From: Rhizobium sp. S152
Lineage (GTDB): Bacteria; Pseudomonadota; Alphaproteobacteria; Rhizobiales; Rhizobiaceae
NCBI RefSeq assembly: GCF_030380735.1
Contig: NZ_JAUDRZ010000008.1
Span: forward strand, 186,001 to 250,000
DNA length: 64,000 nt
Direction of reading: 5' to 3'
Shown here: positions 36,903-46,167 of the stretch, piece by piece
How the letters are laid out: every line of letters starts with the position of its first letter
Position numbering within the stretch: position 1 is the first letter of the stretch
The notes under the pieces: generated by a model
The model's input: the letters and a program-made list of their open reading frames with translations, nothing else
The model's database searches: none
Told to the model about the DNA's origin: nothing
Program-made: the position numbers and the translations under genes

Positions 36903-37163
36903 TCAAGGGAAGTCAGGGACAACTTCGCGACGCGTGAGCTTCAGCGTGCGATCGGGCTGCAGGATGTAGGTCTCCCTGAGCTTGCTGCCGGTCGAATCGT
37001 AGAAGGAATTATAGACCACGCTGCCCGGTGGCGACCTTGTCAGCTTCGTCCTCGGCTGCCCGTGATAGGTGATGCTGCCGGGTATGGGCTGGAGCTCCGC
37101 CGTATTGTCGGTCGAGCAGCCAGCGAGTAGCGCGATAGGCAGGAGCGCGATCCAGATTTTCAT
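36903..37163 (-). CDS. Small predicted lipoprotein, 86 residues
   Basis: The N-terminus has a clear lipoprotein signal: MKIWIALLPIALLAGCS with lipobox LAGC and Cys16 as the first mature residue. The mature part is about 70 residues with a beta-rich look (GSITYHGQPRTKLT, SVVYNSFYDS, ETYILQPDRTLKLTRRE) and no recognised domain. A GGAG ribosome binding site precedes the ATG. It is 104 bp upstream of the helicase gene on the same strand and could share its transcript. Function unknown. Confidence 0.75.
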   Translation of the reverse strand: MKIWIALLPIALLAGCSTDNTAELQPIPGSITYHGQPRTKLTRSPPGSVVYNSFYDSTGSKLRETYILQPDRTLKLTRREVVPDFP

Positions 37164-37328
37164 GCCCGATCTCCGATGGATTCGACCTGTTATATGCGCG
37201 CGCCGAATGCGGCGCCAAGACCGCCATCGTTAGCAGTCGCGAAAATTCTTCGGCAAGAGACGCGTGCGATGCAACGAAATGAGCGTTGCGGCGTTGGACA
37301 GGAGGAAGTGTCGCTGGAGATATGCGTC

Positions 37329-37601
37329 ATGGTTCTTCTGTTTCAGACATCGGACGATCATGGAGATGGCAACGGCCACGGCATGGCGTCGGCCCGCGCC
37401 TCGGTGGAAAGCGCGCTGAGGATGGCCGGTGGCTTCGACGCCCGCGAGATCGAGATCGCTGTACTCGGACCCTACATCGTCCTGGACGGATTTGTTCTTC
37501 GCAAGGAGGATGTGGAGCGTGCTGCCGAGATCGCGGGCCAAGTCGTCGGCAGGGAATACGTGCACTGCAGGATACTGCTCCGCCTACCGGAAGGTCAATG
37601 A
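37329..37601 (+). CDS. Small BON-domain-like protein
   Basis: A 90-residue protein whose C-terminal half reads like a BON domain: DAREIEIAVLGPYIVLDGFV, then DVERAAEIAGQVVGREYVH. It has the alternating strand-helix pattern and central glycine of that fold. BON domains bind lipid or envelope surfaces, usually in exported proteins, but no signal peptide is visible here. The start is uncertain: ATG at 37329 has GGAG about 10 bases upstream, and ATG at 37269 would add 20 residues. The gene is isolated, divergent from the small lipoprotein. The AT-rich gap that follows (37602-37883) holds short AAT runs and nothing else recognised. Confidence 0.65.
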   Translation: MVLLFQTSDDHGDGNGHGMASARASVESALRMAGGFDAREIEIAVLGPYIVLDGFVLRKEDVERAAEIAGQVVGREYVHCRILLRLPEGQ

Positions 37602-37883
37602 TGGCAAAGGCGTGCTGGCGGGCGGTTTTCTTCTGCCAAAATACAATTATGCACCTGGAAAATAACAATAATAATAAAATTAGAAATAACTAAATAAGCA
37701 ATCATGCAAAGGTGGTAGTTGGTTCAGCGGAACTAAATACGGGCGTCGCTAGTTAAGCTGATGTTCAACCTCCAAAGTCGGAATCGATTACAACGAGCGT
37801 TGCGCGCACAGTATTCAAGTAACCCCTGCGTGCAGTCATTGGCACGCGGCAAGAAACAGGCAGTCAAAACAGAGGAGAAGTGC

Positions 37884-38147
37884 ATGACATACCTTCCTCG
37901 ACTAGGCATGCCGGCCCTCGCAATGGCCATCGGCGCCTTCGCCGTTCCAGCTTCGGCTTCGCTGGAAACCACGAGCAGCTATCCTTCCTCGACCCAGGAA
38001 CAGGTCGCCATCAACGAATACACCGGCGCGATTTCATGCACCCCCGGAGATATTCGCTACACCCCGTCCTTCATTCGCGCCCTTGATGGTACCATTATCG
38101 GCGTTGGTTACATCGAAGTCGCGGAGAGCGAAGCGGTCGGTTGTTGA
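37884..38147 (+). CDS. Small secreted protein with a cysteine pair
   Basis: An 87-residue precursor with a signal peptide (MTYLPRLGMPALAMAIGAFA, cleavage probably near PASAS) and a mature part of about 60 residues. The mature chain has two cysteines, in AISCTPGD and at the last residue, so one disulfide is possible. A strong ribosome binding site (AGAGGAGAAG) precedes the ATG at 37884; the frame extends upstream but without such a site. No family was recognised. A double hairpin lies downstream at 38239-38277. Confidence 0.65.
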   Translation: MTYLPRLGMPALAMAIGAFAVPASASLETTSSYPSSTQEQVAINEYTGAISCTPGDIRYTPSFIRALDGTIIGVGYIEVAESEAVGC

Positions 38148-38238
38148 TCTTCGTCAACCGTTGCCGACGCGACCCATCACGCCCTTGCTCAGATGCGGCC
38201 TGAACTTTGCATGCGGGAATTTTCGAAAATCTTGCGAC

Positions 38239-38277
38239 GAGGCTCGCTTGCTTGATAAGCAGAGGGTGACGAGCCTC
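38239..38277 (+). terminator. Nested hairpin downstream of the small secreted protein gene
   Basis: GAGGCTCG (38239-38246) pairs with CGAGCCTC (38270-38277). Inside, TGCTT and AAGCA form a second short stem. A 15-bp palindrome (CCATCATCATGATGG) follows at 38281-38295. There is no T-run, so it could be a terminator, a processing site or part of a small RNA. Confidence 0.35.
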
Positions 38278-38445
38278 TGACCATCATCATGATGGCTGAG
38301 GTTGTTCTATTGGCTATGGAGCGTTAGGCAATCAGCTAAGTCCCCGGCTCCCCCAGCAACTTCCGCCAAGAGTTAAGTGAAAATTGCGCCTGCACCGATT
38401 TGGTGCAGTTTGGTTCGCCTCACGACGGTCGAGATACGAGCTTAC

Positions 38446-38688
38446 TCAGTTTATGCTGAGCTTGGCTTCCTCGGCGGCGGCGACGAATTCCGCGCGGGCC
38501 TCTTCCACCGACTTACGGCCATCCAGCGCCGCGCGGCATGCGCTCCTCGCTCTGAGATAGCGAAGACCACGCGCATCCGGCCAAAGATCGGCTAGGCAGG
38601 CAAGGGCGTCGAACGGACCAAGTACCGTACGCGCATCGGTATTTTCGAACCCGACACTGATCGGGTCATTCCACTTTTCGGTGGCCAT
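38446..38688 (-). CDS. DUF982 domain-containing protein
   Basis: An 80-residue protein with the DUF982 pattern: KWNDPISVGF at the start, TVLGPFDALACLADLWPDARG in the middle, then ARSACRAALDGRKSVEEARAEFVAAAEEA. This small family is almost confined to rhizobia and relatives and usually occurs in several copies per genome; its role is unknown. The gene is isolated between a small secreted protein and an acyltransferase. A GGAG-like site lies before the ATG. Confidence 0.82.
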   Translation of the reverse strand: MATEKWNDPISVGFENTDARTVLGPFDALACLADLWPDARGLRYLRARSACRAALDGRKSVEEARAEFVAAAEEAKLSIN

Positions 38689-38947
38689 CCGCTCTATTCT
38701 CCTCCGTCGGTCATTCCATAACGCGGCAGCTATTTCCGCGTTCCTCCCGGAAAGACCTCACGAGCTTATTTTAACGACACTTAATAAGCTCGTAAACAGT
38801 CAAGAACAGCAGCCAAGAGAACGCGCATCGCTCTTCAGTTGCAGTCAAAGGTATTAGGCGAAGGGGGTGCTCAAGCAAAAGTATAAATTGACCGAGTTAT
38901 TTCAAAGGTTGAAAAGTTCGTGGTGGTCGGAGTGGGTGAGTAAGTCG

Positions 38948-40069
38948 ATGGCGCCGTATGATTTCCAGGCAATAAGGTACATTCCTGGTCTCAATGCCAT
39001 GAGGGCGTTTTCCGTTACAGTGGTCATGCTCGCGCATTTCGGCTTCGGCAACATCGTGCCCGGCGGCTTCGGCGTGACGGCATTCTTCTTCGTCAGCGGT
39101 TTCCTGATCACCACTCTGCTGCACCAGGAATTTCGGCGTAACGGCAGTGTATCGCTCAAGGGATTTTATGTTCGCCGCTTCCTGCGGTTGATGCCCGAGT
39201 TGATCGTGCTTCTTGTCTTGTCAACGCTTTACCGCTCCGCTCTCGGCGCTCCGCCAAACCCCGTGGAAGTGATAGCGGCGCTCACTTACACGACCAATTA
39301 CGTTGATATCATTCTGCGAAACGTCCTGCCTGACGGCTTCATTCCCGTATGGACCCAGTTGTGGTCGCTATCGGTGGAGGAACATTACTACATCACCTTC
39401 CCCGCTATATTCGCGGTCCTGGCGCGCTATCCGAATGTGCGGTTGATCTTTTTCGCTGCTATTCTCATTCTGTGCCCCGTCTGGCGTACGATCATCGTGT
39501 CGTTCGACTGGAGTTCTCCGGACCAGTCCACGCCATATACCTACCTGGCCTCGGAAACACGCTTCGACTCGATTGCCTGGGGCGCCTTGTTCGCGTTCGT
39601 TGCGCAACGCCCGTGGCGCATTGGCGAAGCCGCGCGCTGGGCCATGGGCACTGGCGGGCTTCTCCTGTTTCTCGTCGCCTTCCTGGTTCGCGACCCTGTC
39701 TTCCGCGAAACCATCCGCTACACGTTGCAGGGCATCGGCTTTTTCATGGTCTTCGCCTTCCTGTATCTCGGCAAACGCGAACTCTCGCTGATGCCGATCC
39801 TGGAAATGCCGCTTTTGCGCACGCTCGGGGTCCTCTCCTACGGAACCTATCTCTGGCACATGGAATACCCGTTTTTCGTCGAAAGGATCTTTCCTGATCT
39901 CGCCGACCAAATCGGAACCTCGGGCCAGATCATCTATGCTCTGATCGGCATGGCGGTCAGCTTTGGCGCCGCTTATCTCTCCTATCGCCTGGTGTTCACG
40001 CCGGTGGCCAGGATCAGATCGCAATTCGGACGGCACAACCCGCTTTCCGCAAGCTCGACCGCAGTCTGA
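38948..40069 (+). CDS. Acyltransferase 3 family membrane protein (OafA/YrhL-like)
   Basis: A polytopic inner-membrane acyltransferase of about 373 residues with ten or so helices. It begins with the family opening YIPGLNAMRAFSVTVVMLAHFG, where the histidine is the presumed catalytic residue. GGFGVTAFFFVSGFLITTLL and FYVRRFLRLMPE follow, and the later WSLSVEEHYYITFP block is diagnostic. Members transfer acetyl or other acyl groups to sugars of LPS, exopolysaccharide or Nod factors. The frame is open upstream to a GTG at 38867, but there AAGGGG abuts the codon with no spacing; the ATG at 38948 gives the usual short N-terminus. The true start is uncertain. Confidence 0.88.
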   Translation: MAPYDFQAIRYIPGLNAMRAFSVTVVMLAHFGFGNIVPGGFGVTAFFFVSGFLITTLLHQEFRRNGSVSLKGFYVRRFLRLMPELIVLLVLSTLYRSALGAPPNPVEVIAALTYTTNYVDIILRNVLPDGFIPVWTQLWSLSVEEHYYITFPAIFAVLARYPNVRLIFFAAILILCPVWRTIIVSFDWSSPDQSTPYTYLASETRFDSIAWGALFAFVAQRPWRIGEAARWAMGTGGLLLFLVAFLVRDPVFRETIRYTLQGIGFFMVFAFLYLGKRELSLMPILEMPLLRTLGVLSYGTYLWHMEYPFFVERIFPDLADQIGTSGQIIYALIGMAVSFGAAYLSYRLVFTPVARIRSQFGRHNPLSASSTAV

Positions 40070-40162
40070 CGCCGAGTTCGCGAACGACCTGCTCTAACCG
40101 CGGTTTCCGATCTGGAACACGCGCAAAGACGAATGGATTTTGGAAGTGATCCTGAAGAGAAC

Positions 40163-40237
40163 TGGTGCTGCCGAGTGGGATTGAACCACCGACCTCACCC
40201 TTACCAAGGGTGTGCTCTACCACTGAGCTACGGCAGC
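40163..40237 (-). tRNA. tRNA-Thr (GGT)
   Basis: On the minus strand the sequence folds as a full cloverleaf. The acceptor GCTGCCG pairs with CGGCAGC, with A as discriminator and an encoded CCA. The D-arm is AGCTCAGTGGTAGAGCA. The anticodon stem is CACCC/GGGTG with loop TTGGTAA, so the anticodon is GGT. The T-arm contains GGTTCAATCC. Length is 75 nt including CCA. Confidence 0.96.
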
Positions 40238-40389
40238 GAGGACCAGACGCTGCAACCGAACCGGCTGCGTTGCGTGAACGGAGGCGCTATTGCCATAGCT
40301 GGATGATAAGCGCAAGTCGCAATTTCATCTTCTTGCAGATTATGCGGTTGCCACTTTTGGATTGTCGCGTTTTCGGGTAAGGCTGCGGC

Positions 40390-40584
40390 ATGAGTGAAGA
40401 CACCGAAAATGCCCAGTCGGGCCGCAAGGCGGCCATCGAGCGCCAGGCGCAGCAGCGTCGCGATCGGGCGGCCGAAAAATTGCGGGAAAACCTTTCCCGC
40501 CGCAAACAGCAGACGCGTGCGCGCCGCTCCGGCCAGGCCGACGAGACAAATGGACTACCCGCCGCAAAAATGGACGAATCGTAA
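40390..40584 (+). CDS. Small charged hypothetical protein upstream of murA
   Basis: A 64-residue highly charged, helical protein rich in Arg, Gln, Glu and Lys (AAIERQAQQRRDRAAEKLRENL), with no hydrophobic segment. It starts with ATG at 40390 and ends 103 bp before murA on the same strand. It could be an accessory gene of the murA transcript. It resembles small basic proteins seen upstream of murA in rhizobia, but no named family was recognised. Confidence 0.6.
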   Translation: MSEDTENAQSGRKAAIERQAQQRRDRAAEKLRENLSRRKQQTRARRSGQADETNGLPAAKMDES

Positions 40585-40687
40585 TGTTCCGTCCGCTTCG
40601 AATTGAAGCCTCCGCGGATTTCGTCTACACCCGCATCCTTTTAAAAGACAGAGTTTCAGGAAAGGCGGGCATCGCCCGTAAGCGCAC

Positions 40688-41980
40688 ATGGATCGTATCA
40701 GAATTGTCGGCGGTAATGAGCTGAATGGCATCATTCCGATTTCCGGCGCCAAGAATGCCGCCCTGCCGCTGATGATCGCCTCGTTGCTGACCAGCGATAC
40801 GCTGACGCTCGAAAACGTGCCGCATCTGGCCGACGTCGAGCAGCTGCTGCGCATTCTCGGCAACCACGGCGTCGATGTCGCAGTCAACGGCCGTCGCGAG
40901 CGCCAGGACGACGCCTATTCGCGCACCATTCATTTCACCTGCCGCACCATCGTCGATACCACCGCTCCCTATGAGCTGGTCTCCAAGATGCGCGCCTCCT
41001 TCTGGGTCATCGGCCCGCTTCTGGCCCGCGAGGGCCAGTGCCGTGTCTCGCTGCCGGGCGGCTGCGCCATCGGTACGCGTCCGGTCGATCTCTTCCTGGA
41101 TGGTCTGACGGCGCTGGGCGCGACGCTCGATATCGACAGCGGCTATGTCAACGCCACCGCTCCCAAGGGTGGCCTGATCGGCGCCAGGTACACCTTCCCG
41201 AAAGTTTCCGTCGGCGCAACGCACGTCATGATGATGGCCGCCACGCTTGCCCGCGGCACGACCGTGATCGGCAATGCCGCCCGCGAGCCCGAGGTTGTCG
41301 ATCTCGCCAACTGCCTGATCGCCATGGGGGCCAAGATCACGGGCGCCGGCACCTCCACCATCACCATCGAAGGCGTCACCTCGCTGTCGGGTGCCCGCCA
41401 CCGCGTCCTGCCTGACCGTATCGAGACCGGCACCTATGCCATGGCGGTCGCGATGACCGGCGGCGATGTCGTGCTTGAAAACACCGACGTTGCGCTTCTG
41501 GACACAGCGCTTGAAACGCTGCGCCGCGCCGGTGCGGAGATTTCGCCGACCAACAGCGGCATGCGGATCCGTCGCAATGGCGCCGGCATCAAGCCGGTCG
41601 ATATCGTCACCGATCCCTTCCCGGGCTTCCCGACCGATCTCCAGGCGCAGTTCATGGCGCTGATGACCCGCTCGAGCGGCATTTCGCACGTGACCGAAAC
41701 CATCTTCGAAAACCGCTTCATGCACGTGCAGGAGCTTGCCCGCCTCGGCGCCAAGATCTCTCTGTCGGGCCAGACGGCGAAGATCGAGGGCGTGCCGCGG
41801 CTCAAGGGCGCGCCCGTCATGGCGACCGACCTGCGCGCCTCCGTGTCGCTCGTCATCGCCGGCCTCGCCGCCGAGGGCGAGACCATGGTGTCGCGCGTCT
41901 ATCACCTCGATCGCGGCTTCGAGCGTCTGGAAGAGAAGCTGACCCGCTGCGGTGCGATCGTCGAGCGCGTCAGCGAGTAA
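40688..41980 (+). CDS. murA: UDP-N-acetylglucosamine 1-carboxyvinyltransferase MurA
   Basis: A 430-residue EPSP-synthase-fold enzyme performing the first committed step of peptidoglycan synthesis, transfer of enolpyruvate from PEP to UDP-GlcNAc. Visible features are the start [27 protein letters not shown] with Lys and Asn for substrate binding, and the loop [15 protein letters not shown], whose Cys is the residue attacked by fosfomycin. The closing block is [19 protein letters not shown]. Length is normal. It opens the conserved block that runs to tRNA-Phe. A weak ribosome binding site and a following GC hairpin are seen. Confidence 0.97.
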   Translation: MDRIRIVGGNELNGIIPISGAKNAALPLMIASLLTSDTLTLENVPHLADVEQLLRILGNHGVDVAVNGRRERQDDAYSRTIHFTCRTIVDTTAPYELVSKMRASFWVIGPLLAREGQCRVSLPGGCAIGTRPVDLFLDGLTALGATLDIDSGYVNATAPKGGLIGARYTFPKVSVGATHVMMMAATLARGTTVIGNAAREPEVVDLANCLIAMGAKITGAGTSTITIEGVTSLSGARHRVLPDRIETGTYAMAVAMTGGDVVLENTDVALLDTALETLRRAGAEISPTNSGMRIRRNGAGIKPVDIVTDPFPGFPTDLQAQFMALMTRSSGISHVTETIFENRFMHVQELARLGAKISLSGQTAKIEGVPRLKGAPVMATDLRASVSLVIAGLAAEGETMVSRVYHLDRGFERLEEKLTRCGAIVERVSE

Positions 41981-41982
41981 CG

Positions 41983-42002
41983 GAAGGGCGGCTTCGCCCT
42001 TC
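41983..42002 (+). terminator. Hairpin after murA
   Basis: GAAGGGCG (41983-41990) pairs with CGCCCTTC (41995-42002) around GCTT, 2 bp after the stop. There is no T-run. It may only reduce readthrough into the downstream genes. Confidence 0.5.
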
Positions 42003-42092
42003 ATCCCGGTTGCGCATCGCGTTGCCGCGTCCTATGTCCGTTGTCTGACGCATCGCCATCCCGGCGATGCCGTGGGATGGGGTTTTGCCTGC

Positions 42093-42530
42093 ATGACTGA
42101 CCTGAAGCTCGTTGCACTGGACGATGAAGACCTGGGCGTGCTGTCCGCGCATATGCAGGACAGCGTCTTCAAGGTCGCCGATATCGCCTGGTCGCCGCGC
42201 GACGCGCAGTTTTCCATTGGAGCCAACCGCTTCGTCTGGGAAGAAGCCGCGAGAAAGCGCAAGGGCTTCGAGCGCCGCCGCGCGGCACTTGTCTTCAAGC
42301 GGGTGCTCGCCGTTCGCTCTGTCGGCATCGATCGCAAGAACCGCGAGGAAGTCCTGTCGCTGCTCGCCGTCCGCTTCGCGCAGAAGGGCGAGGGTCCCGA
42401 TGGGACCATCGAGCTTGCGCTCTCGGGCACGGCAAGCATCGCCCTTGATGTCGAATGCATCGAAGTGCAGCTTGCGGATATTGGCGGTGCGTGGGAAACC
42501 GCATCCAAACCGCGCCATCCCGGCGCCTGA
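42093..42530 (+). CDS. DUF2948 family protein
   Basis: A 145-residue soluble protein beginning MTDLKLVALDDEDLGVLSAHMQDSV, the typical start of DUF2948, followed by DIAWSPRDAQFSIGANRFVWEEA and a C-terminal ALDVECIEVQLADIG. The family is found only in alphaproteobacteria, nearly always between murA and hisD as here. Its function is unknown. The ATG at 42093 fits the family start; the frame stays open upstream but without similarity. Confidence 0.88.
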   Translation: MTDLKLVALDDEDLGVLSAHMQDSVFKVADIAWSPRDAQFSIGANRFVWEEAARKRKGFERRRAALVFKRVLAVRSVGIDRKNREEVLSLLAVRFAQKGEGPDGTIELALSGTASIALDVECIEVQLADIGGAWETASKPRHPGA

Positions 42531-42571
42531 GCGCATATCGTTTTAACGGAATAGCAAGAGGAAGACAGGCG

Positions 42572-43870
42572 TTGGCAATCTGGCTGGATCAGACATCGGA
42601 TGGTTTCGAACAGCGCTTCGCTGCTTTTCTGACGACCAAGCGCGAAGTCTCGGAAGATGTGAACGTCGTCGTTCGCGGCATCATCGATGACGTGCGTAAC
42701 CGCGGCGACGGCGCGCTGGCCGAATATTCGCGGAAGTTCGACGGCGTCGATTTCGCCAAGACGCCGATGCGCGTTACCGAGGCCGAGATCGAGGCTGCCG
42801 TCGAAGCCGTACCGGCGGAAGTTCTGGGCGCGCTGAAGGTCGCCGCCGTCCGCATCGAATCCCACCATCGCCGCCAGTTGCCCAAGGACGATATCTACGA
42901 GGACGACATGGGCGTCGGCCTCGGATCGCGCTGGACGGCGATCGAGGCGGTCGGTCTCTACGTGCCGGGTGGCACGGCGAGCTATCCGAGCTCGGTGCTG
43001 ATGAACGCGATACCGGCCAAGGTCGCCGGCGTCGATCGCATCGTCATCGCCGTTCCGACCATGGGCGGTCTGGTCAATCCGGCCGTTCTGGCCGCGGCCA
43101 AGCTTGCCGGCGTTACCGAGATCTACCGTATCGGCGGCGCGCAGGCGATCGCGGCGCTGGCCTATGGCACGGAAACCATCGCGCCGGTGGCCAAGATCAC
43201 CGGTCCCGGCAATGCCTATGTGGCGGCCGCCAAGCGCCATGTCTTCGGTACCGTCGGCATCGACATGATCGCTGGTCCGTCGGAAGTGCTCGTCATCGCC
43301 GACAAGGCCAACAATCCGGATTGGGTCGCGGCTGATCTGCTCGCGCAGGCCGAACATGACGTCAGCGCCCAGTCGATCCTGATCACCGACGATGCCGAGT
43401 TCGGCCGCGCCGTCGAGGCCGCCGTCGAGCGCCAGCTTCAGACGCTTAACCGGGCTGAGACCGCCGCCGCCAGCTGGCGCGACTTCGGCGCGATCATCCT
43501 GGTCAAGGATATCGAGGCATCCATCCCGCTCGCCAACCGCATCGCGGCCGAGCATCTGGAGCTTGCAGTCGCCGAGCCCGATGCACTGGTCGACAAGATC
43601 CGCAATGCCGGCGCCATCTTTGTCGGCGCCCATACGCCCGAGGTGATCGGCGATTACGTCGGCGGCTCCAACCACGTTCTGCCGACGGCGCGCTCGGCGC
43701 GCTTCTCCTCCGGCCTCTCGGTGCTGGATTTCGTCAAGCGCACCTCCATCCTGCGGCTCGGCCCGGAGCAGCTTCGCACCCTCGGCCCGGCGGCGATCGC
43801 GCTTGCCGTTTCCGAAGGGCTGGATGCGCATGCCCGCTCGGTGGCGATCCGTCTCAACCTGGAAAAATAG
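42572..43870 (+). CDS. hisD: Histidinol dehydrogenase HisD
   Basis: A 432-residue zinc enzyme catalysing the last two oxidations of histidine synthesis (histidinol to histidine, with NAD). Diagnostic segments are GLYVPGGTASYPSSVLMNAIPA, IYRIGGAQAIAALAYGTE, ITGPGNAYVAAAKR, and IDMIAGPSEVLVIAD. Catalytic His and Glu residues lie in RIAAEHLELAV, and GGSNHVLPT follows. The start is a TTG at 42572 giving MAIWLDQTSD, with AGAGGAAG about 10 bases upstream; no in-frame ATG fits the family N-terminus. It is 41 bp after DUF2948 and 3 bp before UPF0262, so one operon is likely. Confidence 0.95.
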   Translation: MAIWLDQTSDGFEQRFAAFLTTKREVSEDVNVVVRGIIDDVRNRGDGALAEYSRKFDGVDFAKTPMRVTEAEIEAAVEAVPAEVLGALKVAAVRIESHHRRQLPKDDIYEDDMGVGLGSRWTAIEAVGLYVPGGTASYPSSVLMNAIPAKVAGVDRIVIAVPTMGGLVNPAVLAAAKLAGVTEIYRIGGAQAIAALAYGTETIAPVAKITGPGNAYVAAAKRHVFGTVGIDMIAGPSEVLVIADKANNPDWVAADLLAQAEHDVSAQSILITDDAEFGRAVEAAVERQLQTLNRAETAAASWRDFGAIILVKDIEASIPLANRIAAEHLELAVAEPDALVDKIRNAGAIFVGAHTPEVIGDYVGGSNHVLPTARSARFSSGLSVLDFVKRTSILRLGPEQLRTLGPAAIALAVSEGLDAHARSVAIRLNLEK

Positions 43871-43873
43871 GCG

Positions 43874-44347
43874 ATGGAGAAGGGCGACTTCCGGCTCTGC
43901 GACGTTGTCCTGGACGACACCATCGGCCGGTCGACGCCCGATGTCGAGCACGAGCGCGCGGTCGCCATCTTCGACCTGATCGAGGAAAACAGCTTCACGC
44001 CGATCGGCCATTCCGGCGGCCCCTACAGGCTGAACATCTCGCTCGCCGATTCCAAGCTGGTCTTTGCCATCGCCACCGAGGGCGGCGAGGCGGTCGCTAC
44101 TCATATCCTGTCGCTGACGCCCTTTCGCCGCATCGTGAAGGACTACTTCCTGATCTGCGAAAGCTATTACGAAGCCATTCGCTCCGCCTCGCCAAGCCGT
44201 ATCGAGGCCATCGACATGGGAAGGCGCGGCATCCACAACGAAGGTTCGCAAACCCTGAAGAACCGGCTGGGCGGAAAGATCGACATCGATTTCGATACCG
44301 CCCGCAGGCTCTTCACGCTGGTCTGCGTGCTTTACTGGCGCGGATGA
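43874..44347 (+). CDS. UPF0262 family protein
   Basis: A 157-residue protein matching UPF0262, an alphaproteobacterial family of unknown function. Typical segments are [50 protein letters not shown] and [13 protein letters not shown]. It begins 3 bp after hisD and its stop overlaps the next start by four bases (ATGA). It is therefore embedded in a tight operon with hisD and a phosphatase gene. Confidence 0.9.
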   Translation: MEKGDFRLCDVVLDDTIGRSTPDVEHERAVAIFDLIEENSFTPIGHSGGPYRLNISLADSKLVFAIATEGGEAVATHILSLTPFRRIVKDYFLICESYYEAIRSASPSRIEAIDMGRRGIHNEGSQTLKNRLGGKIDIDFDTARRLFTLVCVLYWRG

Positions 44348-44829
44348 TCGCCATGGAAACTGTGGGAACGACGGGCGAGGGGGCAATGCCGGGGGCGATC
44401 CTCTTCATTTGCGGCATGAACGCCATTCGCTCGCCGATGGCGGAGGTCATCGCCCGTAGCATGCTGCCGTCGAATACCTATATACGCTCTGCCGGCGTGC
44501 GCGCCGGCGAACGCGATCCCTTCGTCGACGTGGTGCTTGATGAGATCGGCCTGTCGCTGGGGCGGCATCTGCCGCAAAGGCTGGAAGAACTCGAGGACGA
44601 TTATTTCGATCTCATCGTCTCGCTCTCGCCGCCGGCTCATCACGCAGCACTGGAATTGACCCGCTCCACCGCCATCGATGTCGTCTACTGGCCGATGCCG
44701 GATCCGACGGTCGTCCAAGGCACGCGGGAACAGATATTGGAAGGCTATCGCGATGTCCGGGATCGCCTGACTGGCTTGATAGAGAGCCAGTTGGTCCGCC
44801 GAAATGGCATAGCCGCCCAGTCGGCGTGA
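44344..44829 (+). CDS. Low-molecular-weight phosphotyrosine phosphatase family protein
   Basis: A 161-residue protein with the P-loop [15 protein letters not shown] (C-x5-R-S pattern) near the N-terminus. A late Asp in [12 protein letters not shown] can act as general acid. Both are catalytic hallmarks of low-molecular-weight phosphatases and arsenate reductases of that fold. The P-loop differs from the common C-x-G-N-x-C-R-S by lacking the second cysteine. Its start overlaps the UPF0262 stop. An ATG three codons in (44353) is also possible. Its place in the conserved hisD-infA block is typical; the substrate is unknown. Confidence 0.85.
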   Translation: MIAMETVGTTGEGAMPGAILFICGMNAIRSPMAEVIARSMLPSNTYIRSAGVRAGERDPFVDVVLDEIGLSLGRHLPQRLEELEDDYFDLIVSLSPPAHHAALELTRSTAIDVVYWPMPDPTVVQGTREQILEGYRDVRDRLTGLIESQLVRRNGIAAQSA

Positions 44830-44947
44830 AACAAATAACGGAAACCCGATCAATTCGGTTCACAAACCTCCCCTGATTGTGTAGTTTCCGCCCAAATTTT
44901 GAGGCGGCCACAGCCGTCATCTCAACCGATAGGAAGAAAACACCTGT

Positions 44948-45166
44948 ATGCCTAAAGAAGAAGTTCTCGAATTTCCGGGTATCGTCACCGAACTTTTGCC
45001 GAACGCGACGTTCCGCGTAAAGCTCGAAAACGAGCACGAGATCATCGCTCACACGGCCGGCCGTATGCGCAAGAACCGCATCCGCGTTCTGGCGGGCGAC
45101 AAGGTTCTTGTGGAAATGACGCCTTACGACCTGACCAAGGGCCGTATCACCTATCGTTTCAAGTAA
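44948..45166 (+). CDS. infA: Translation initiation factor IF-1
   Basis: A 72-residue OB-fold protein, nearly the consensus for IF-1: [21 protein letters not shown], then [21 protein letters not shown] and [15 protein letters not shown]. It binds the ribosomal A site during initiation. AGGAAG lies about 11 bases upstream of the ATG. A GC hairpin follows. Confidence 0.98.
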   Translation: MPKEEVLEFPGIVTELLPNATFRVKLENEHEIIAHTAGRMRKNRIRVLAGDKVLVEMTPYDLTKGRITYRFK

Positions 45167-45175
45167 GCTTGGCCT

Positions 45176-45194
45176 GAAAGCCGTGTCGGCTTTC
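45176..45194 (+). terminator. Hairpin between infA and maf
   Basis: GAAAGCCG (45176-45183) pairs perfectly with CGGCTTTC (45187-45194) around a 3-nt loop, 10 bp after infA. Only a short T stretch lies inside the 3' arm. It may attenuate readthrough into maf. Confidence 0.45.
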
Positions 45195-45222
45195 GCTCCG
45201 TCTGCCCGGTGGTCGAGGATCC

Positions 45223-45843
45223 ATGGCTCTCAAATACAAGCTCATTCTGGCATCCGGCTCGCCCCGCCGTGTCGATCTGCTCAATCAGGCAGGGATCGAA
45301 CCATCGCGCCTGATGCCGATGGATATCGACGAGACGCCGAAGAAGTCGGAGCACCCGCGCTCGCTGGCCCGCCGCCTCTCCACGGAAAAGGCGGAAGCAG
45401 CCCTTGCCGCGATCAAGGGCGACATGACCTGGAAGGGCAGCTACATCCTGGCCGCCGATACCGTCGTCGCCGTCGGCCGCCGCATTCTCGGCAAGGCTGA
45501 GTTCGCCGACGAGGCTTCGGCCTCGCTCTACCTGCTCTCCGGCCGCAGCCACTGGGTCTATACCGGCGTCTGCCTAGTGACCCCCGATCGCAAGATCCGC
45601 CAGAAGATCGTCGAGACCAAGGTGCGCTTCAAGCGCCTCTCCGGCTTCGAGATCGAAAACTATCTCGCTTCCGGCCAGTGGCGCGGCAAGGCCGGCGCCT
45701 ACGGCATCCAGGGATTGGCCGGAACCTTCGTGCAGAAGATGGTAGGCTCCTACACCAATGTCGTGGGTCTGCCGCTTTACGAGACCATCCTGCTTCTGAC
45801 CGGTGAGGGCTTCGACGTCCACACCAGATGGCCCGAAGGCTGA
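45223..45843 (+). CDS. Maf-like nucleotide pyrophosphatase
   Basis: A 206-residue Maf/Ham1-type protein. The family opening [20 protein letters not shown] is followed by [17 protein letters not shown] (catalytic Asp), a [14 protein letters not shown] block and the C-terminal [12 protein letters not shown] segment. Such proteins hydrolyse non-canonical or excess nucleoside triphosphates to monophosphates. GAGGA lies 6 bases before the ATG. It sits between infA and yacG as in other Rhizobiales. Confidence 0.94.
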   Translation: MALKYKLILASGSPRRVDLLNQAGIEPSRLMPMDIDETPKKSEHPRSLARRLSTEKAEAALAAIKGDMTWKGSYILAADTVVAVGRRILGKAEFADEASASLYLLSGRSHWVYTGVCLVTPDRKIRQKIVETKVRFKRLSGFEIENYLASGQWRGKAGAYGIQGLAGTFVQKMVGSYTNVVGLPLYETILLLTGEGFDVHTRWPEG

Positions 45844-45873
45844 ACCTGCCGGGCCAGAACCCGAGAGACGACC

Positions 45874-46083
45874 ATGTCCGACGAAAACAAGGTGAGTGCC
45901 AAGGTCGAGCCGCTACGCAAGGCAATGCCATGCCCGGAATGCGGCAAGCCCTCTCATCGCGAACACTACCCCTTCTGCTCGAACCGCTGCCGAGAACTCG
46001 ATCTGTCGCGCTGGCTGAACGGCGCCTACGCCATTCCTGTCGGCGAGGACGAAAGCAAGGCGGAATACCCCGACGAGGAATAG
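45874..46083 (+). CDS. yacG: DNA gyrase inhibitor YacG
   Basis: A 69-residue zinc-ribbon protein. The four zinc cysteines are in MPCPECGKPS and YPFCSNRCRELDLSRWLNG, the standard C-x2-C-x15-C-x3-C arrangement. The acidic C-terminus (EDESKAEYPDEE) is typical. It binds gyrase and limits its activity. It lies 30 bp after the maf gene and ends the protein-coding part of the conserved block. Confidence 0.95.
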   Translation: MSDENKVSAKVEPLRKAMPCPECGKPSHREHYPFCSNRCRELDLSRWLNGAYAIPVGEDESKAEYPDEE

Positions 46084-46167
46084 CGGCCGCTTGTCCACAG
46101 GGAAGCCATTCATTTTGCTTGGGAATTCGGAAAATTTAGCAGGCTGTCAAAAAACTCTCATTTGGCG

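Noticed and set aside
37660..37700. AAT-rich run as a possible origin or phase-variable repeat
   Set aside because: The run is short and irregular, with no DnaA boxes or iterons and no gene frame depending on it.
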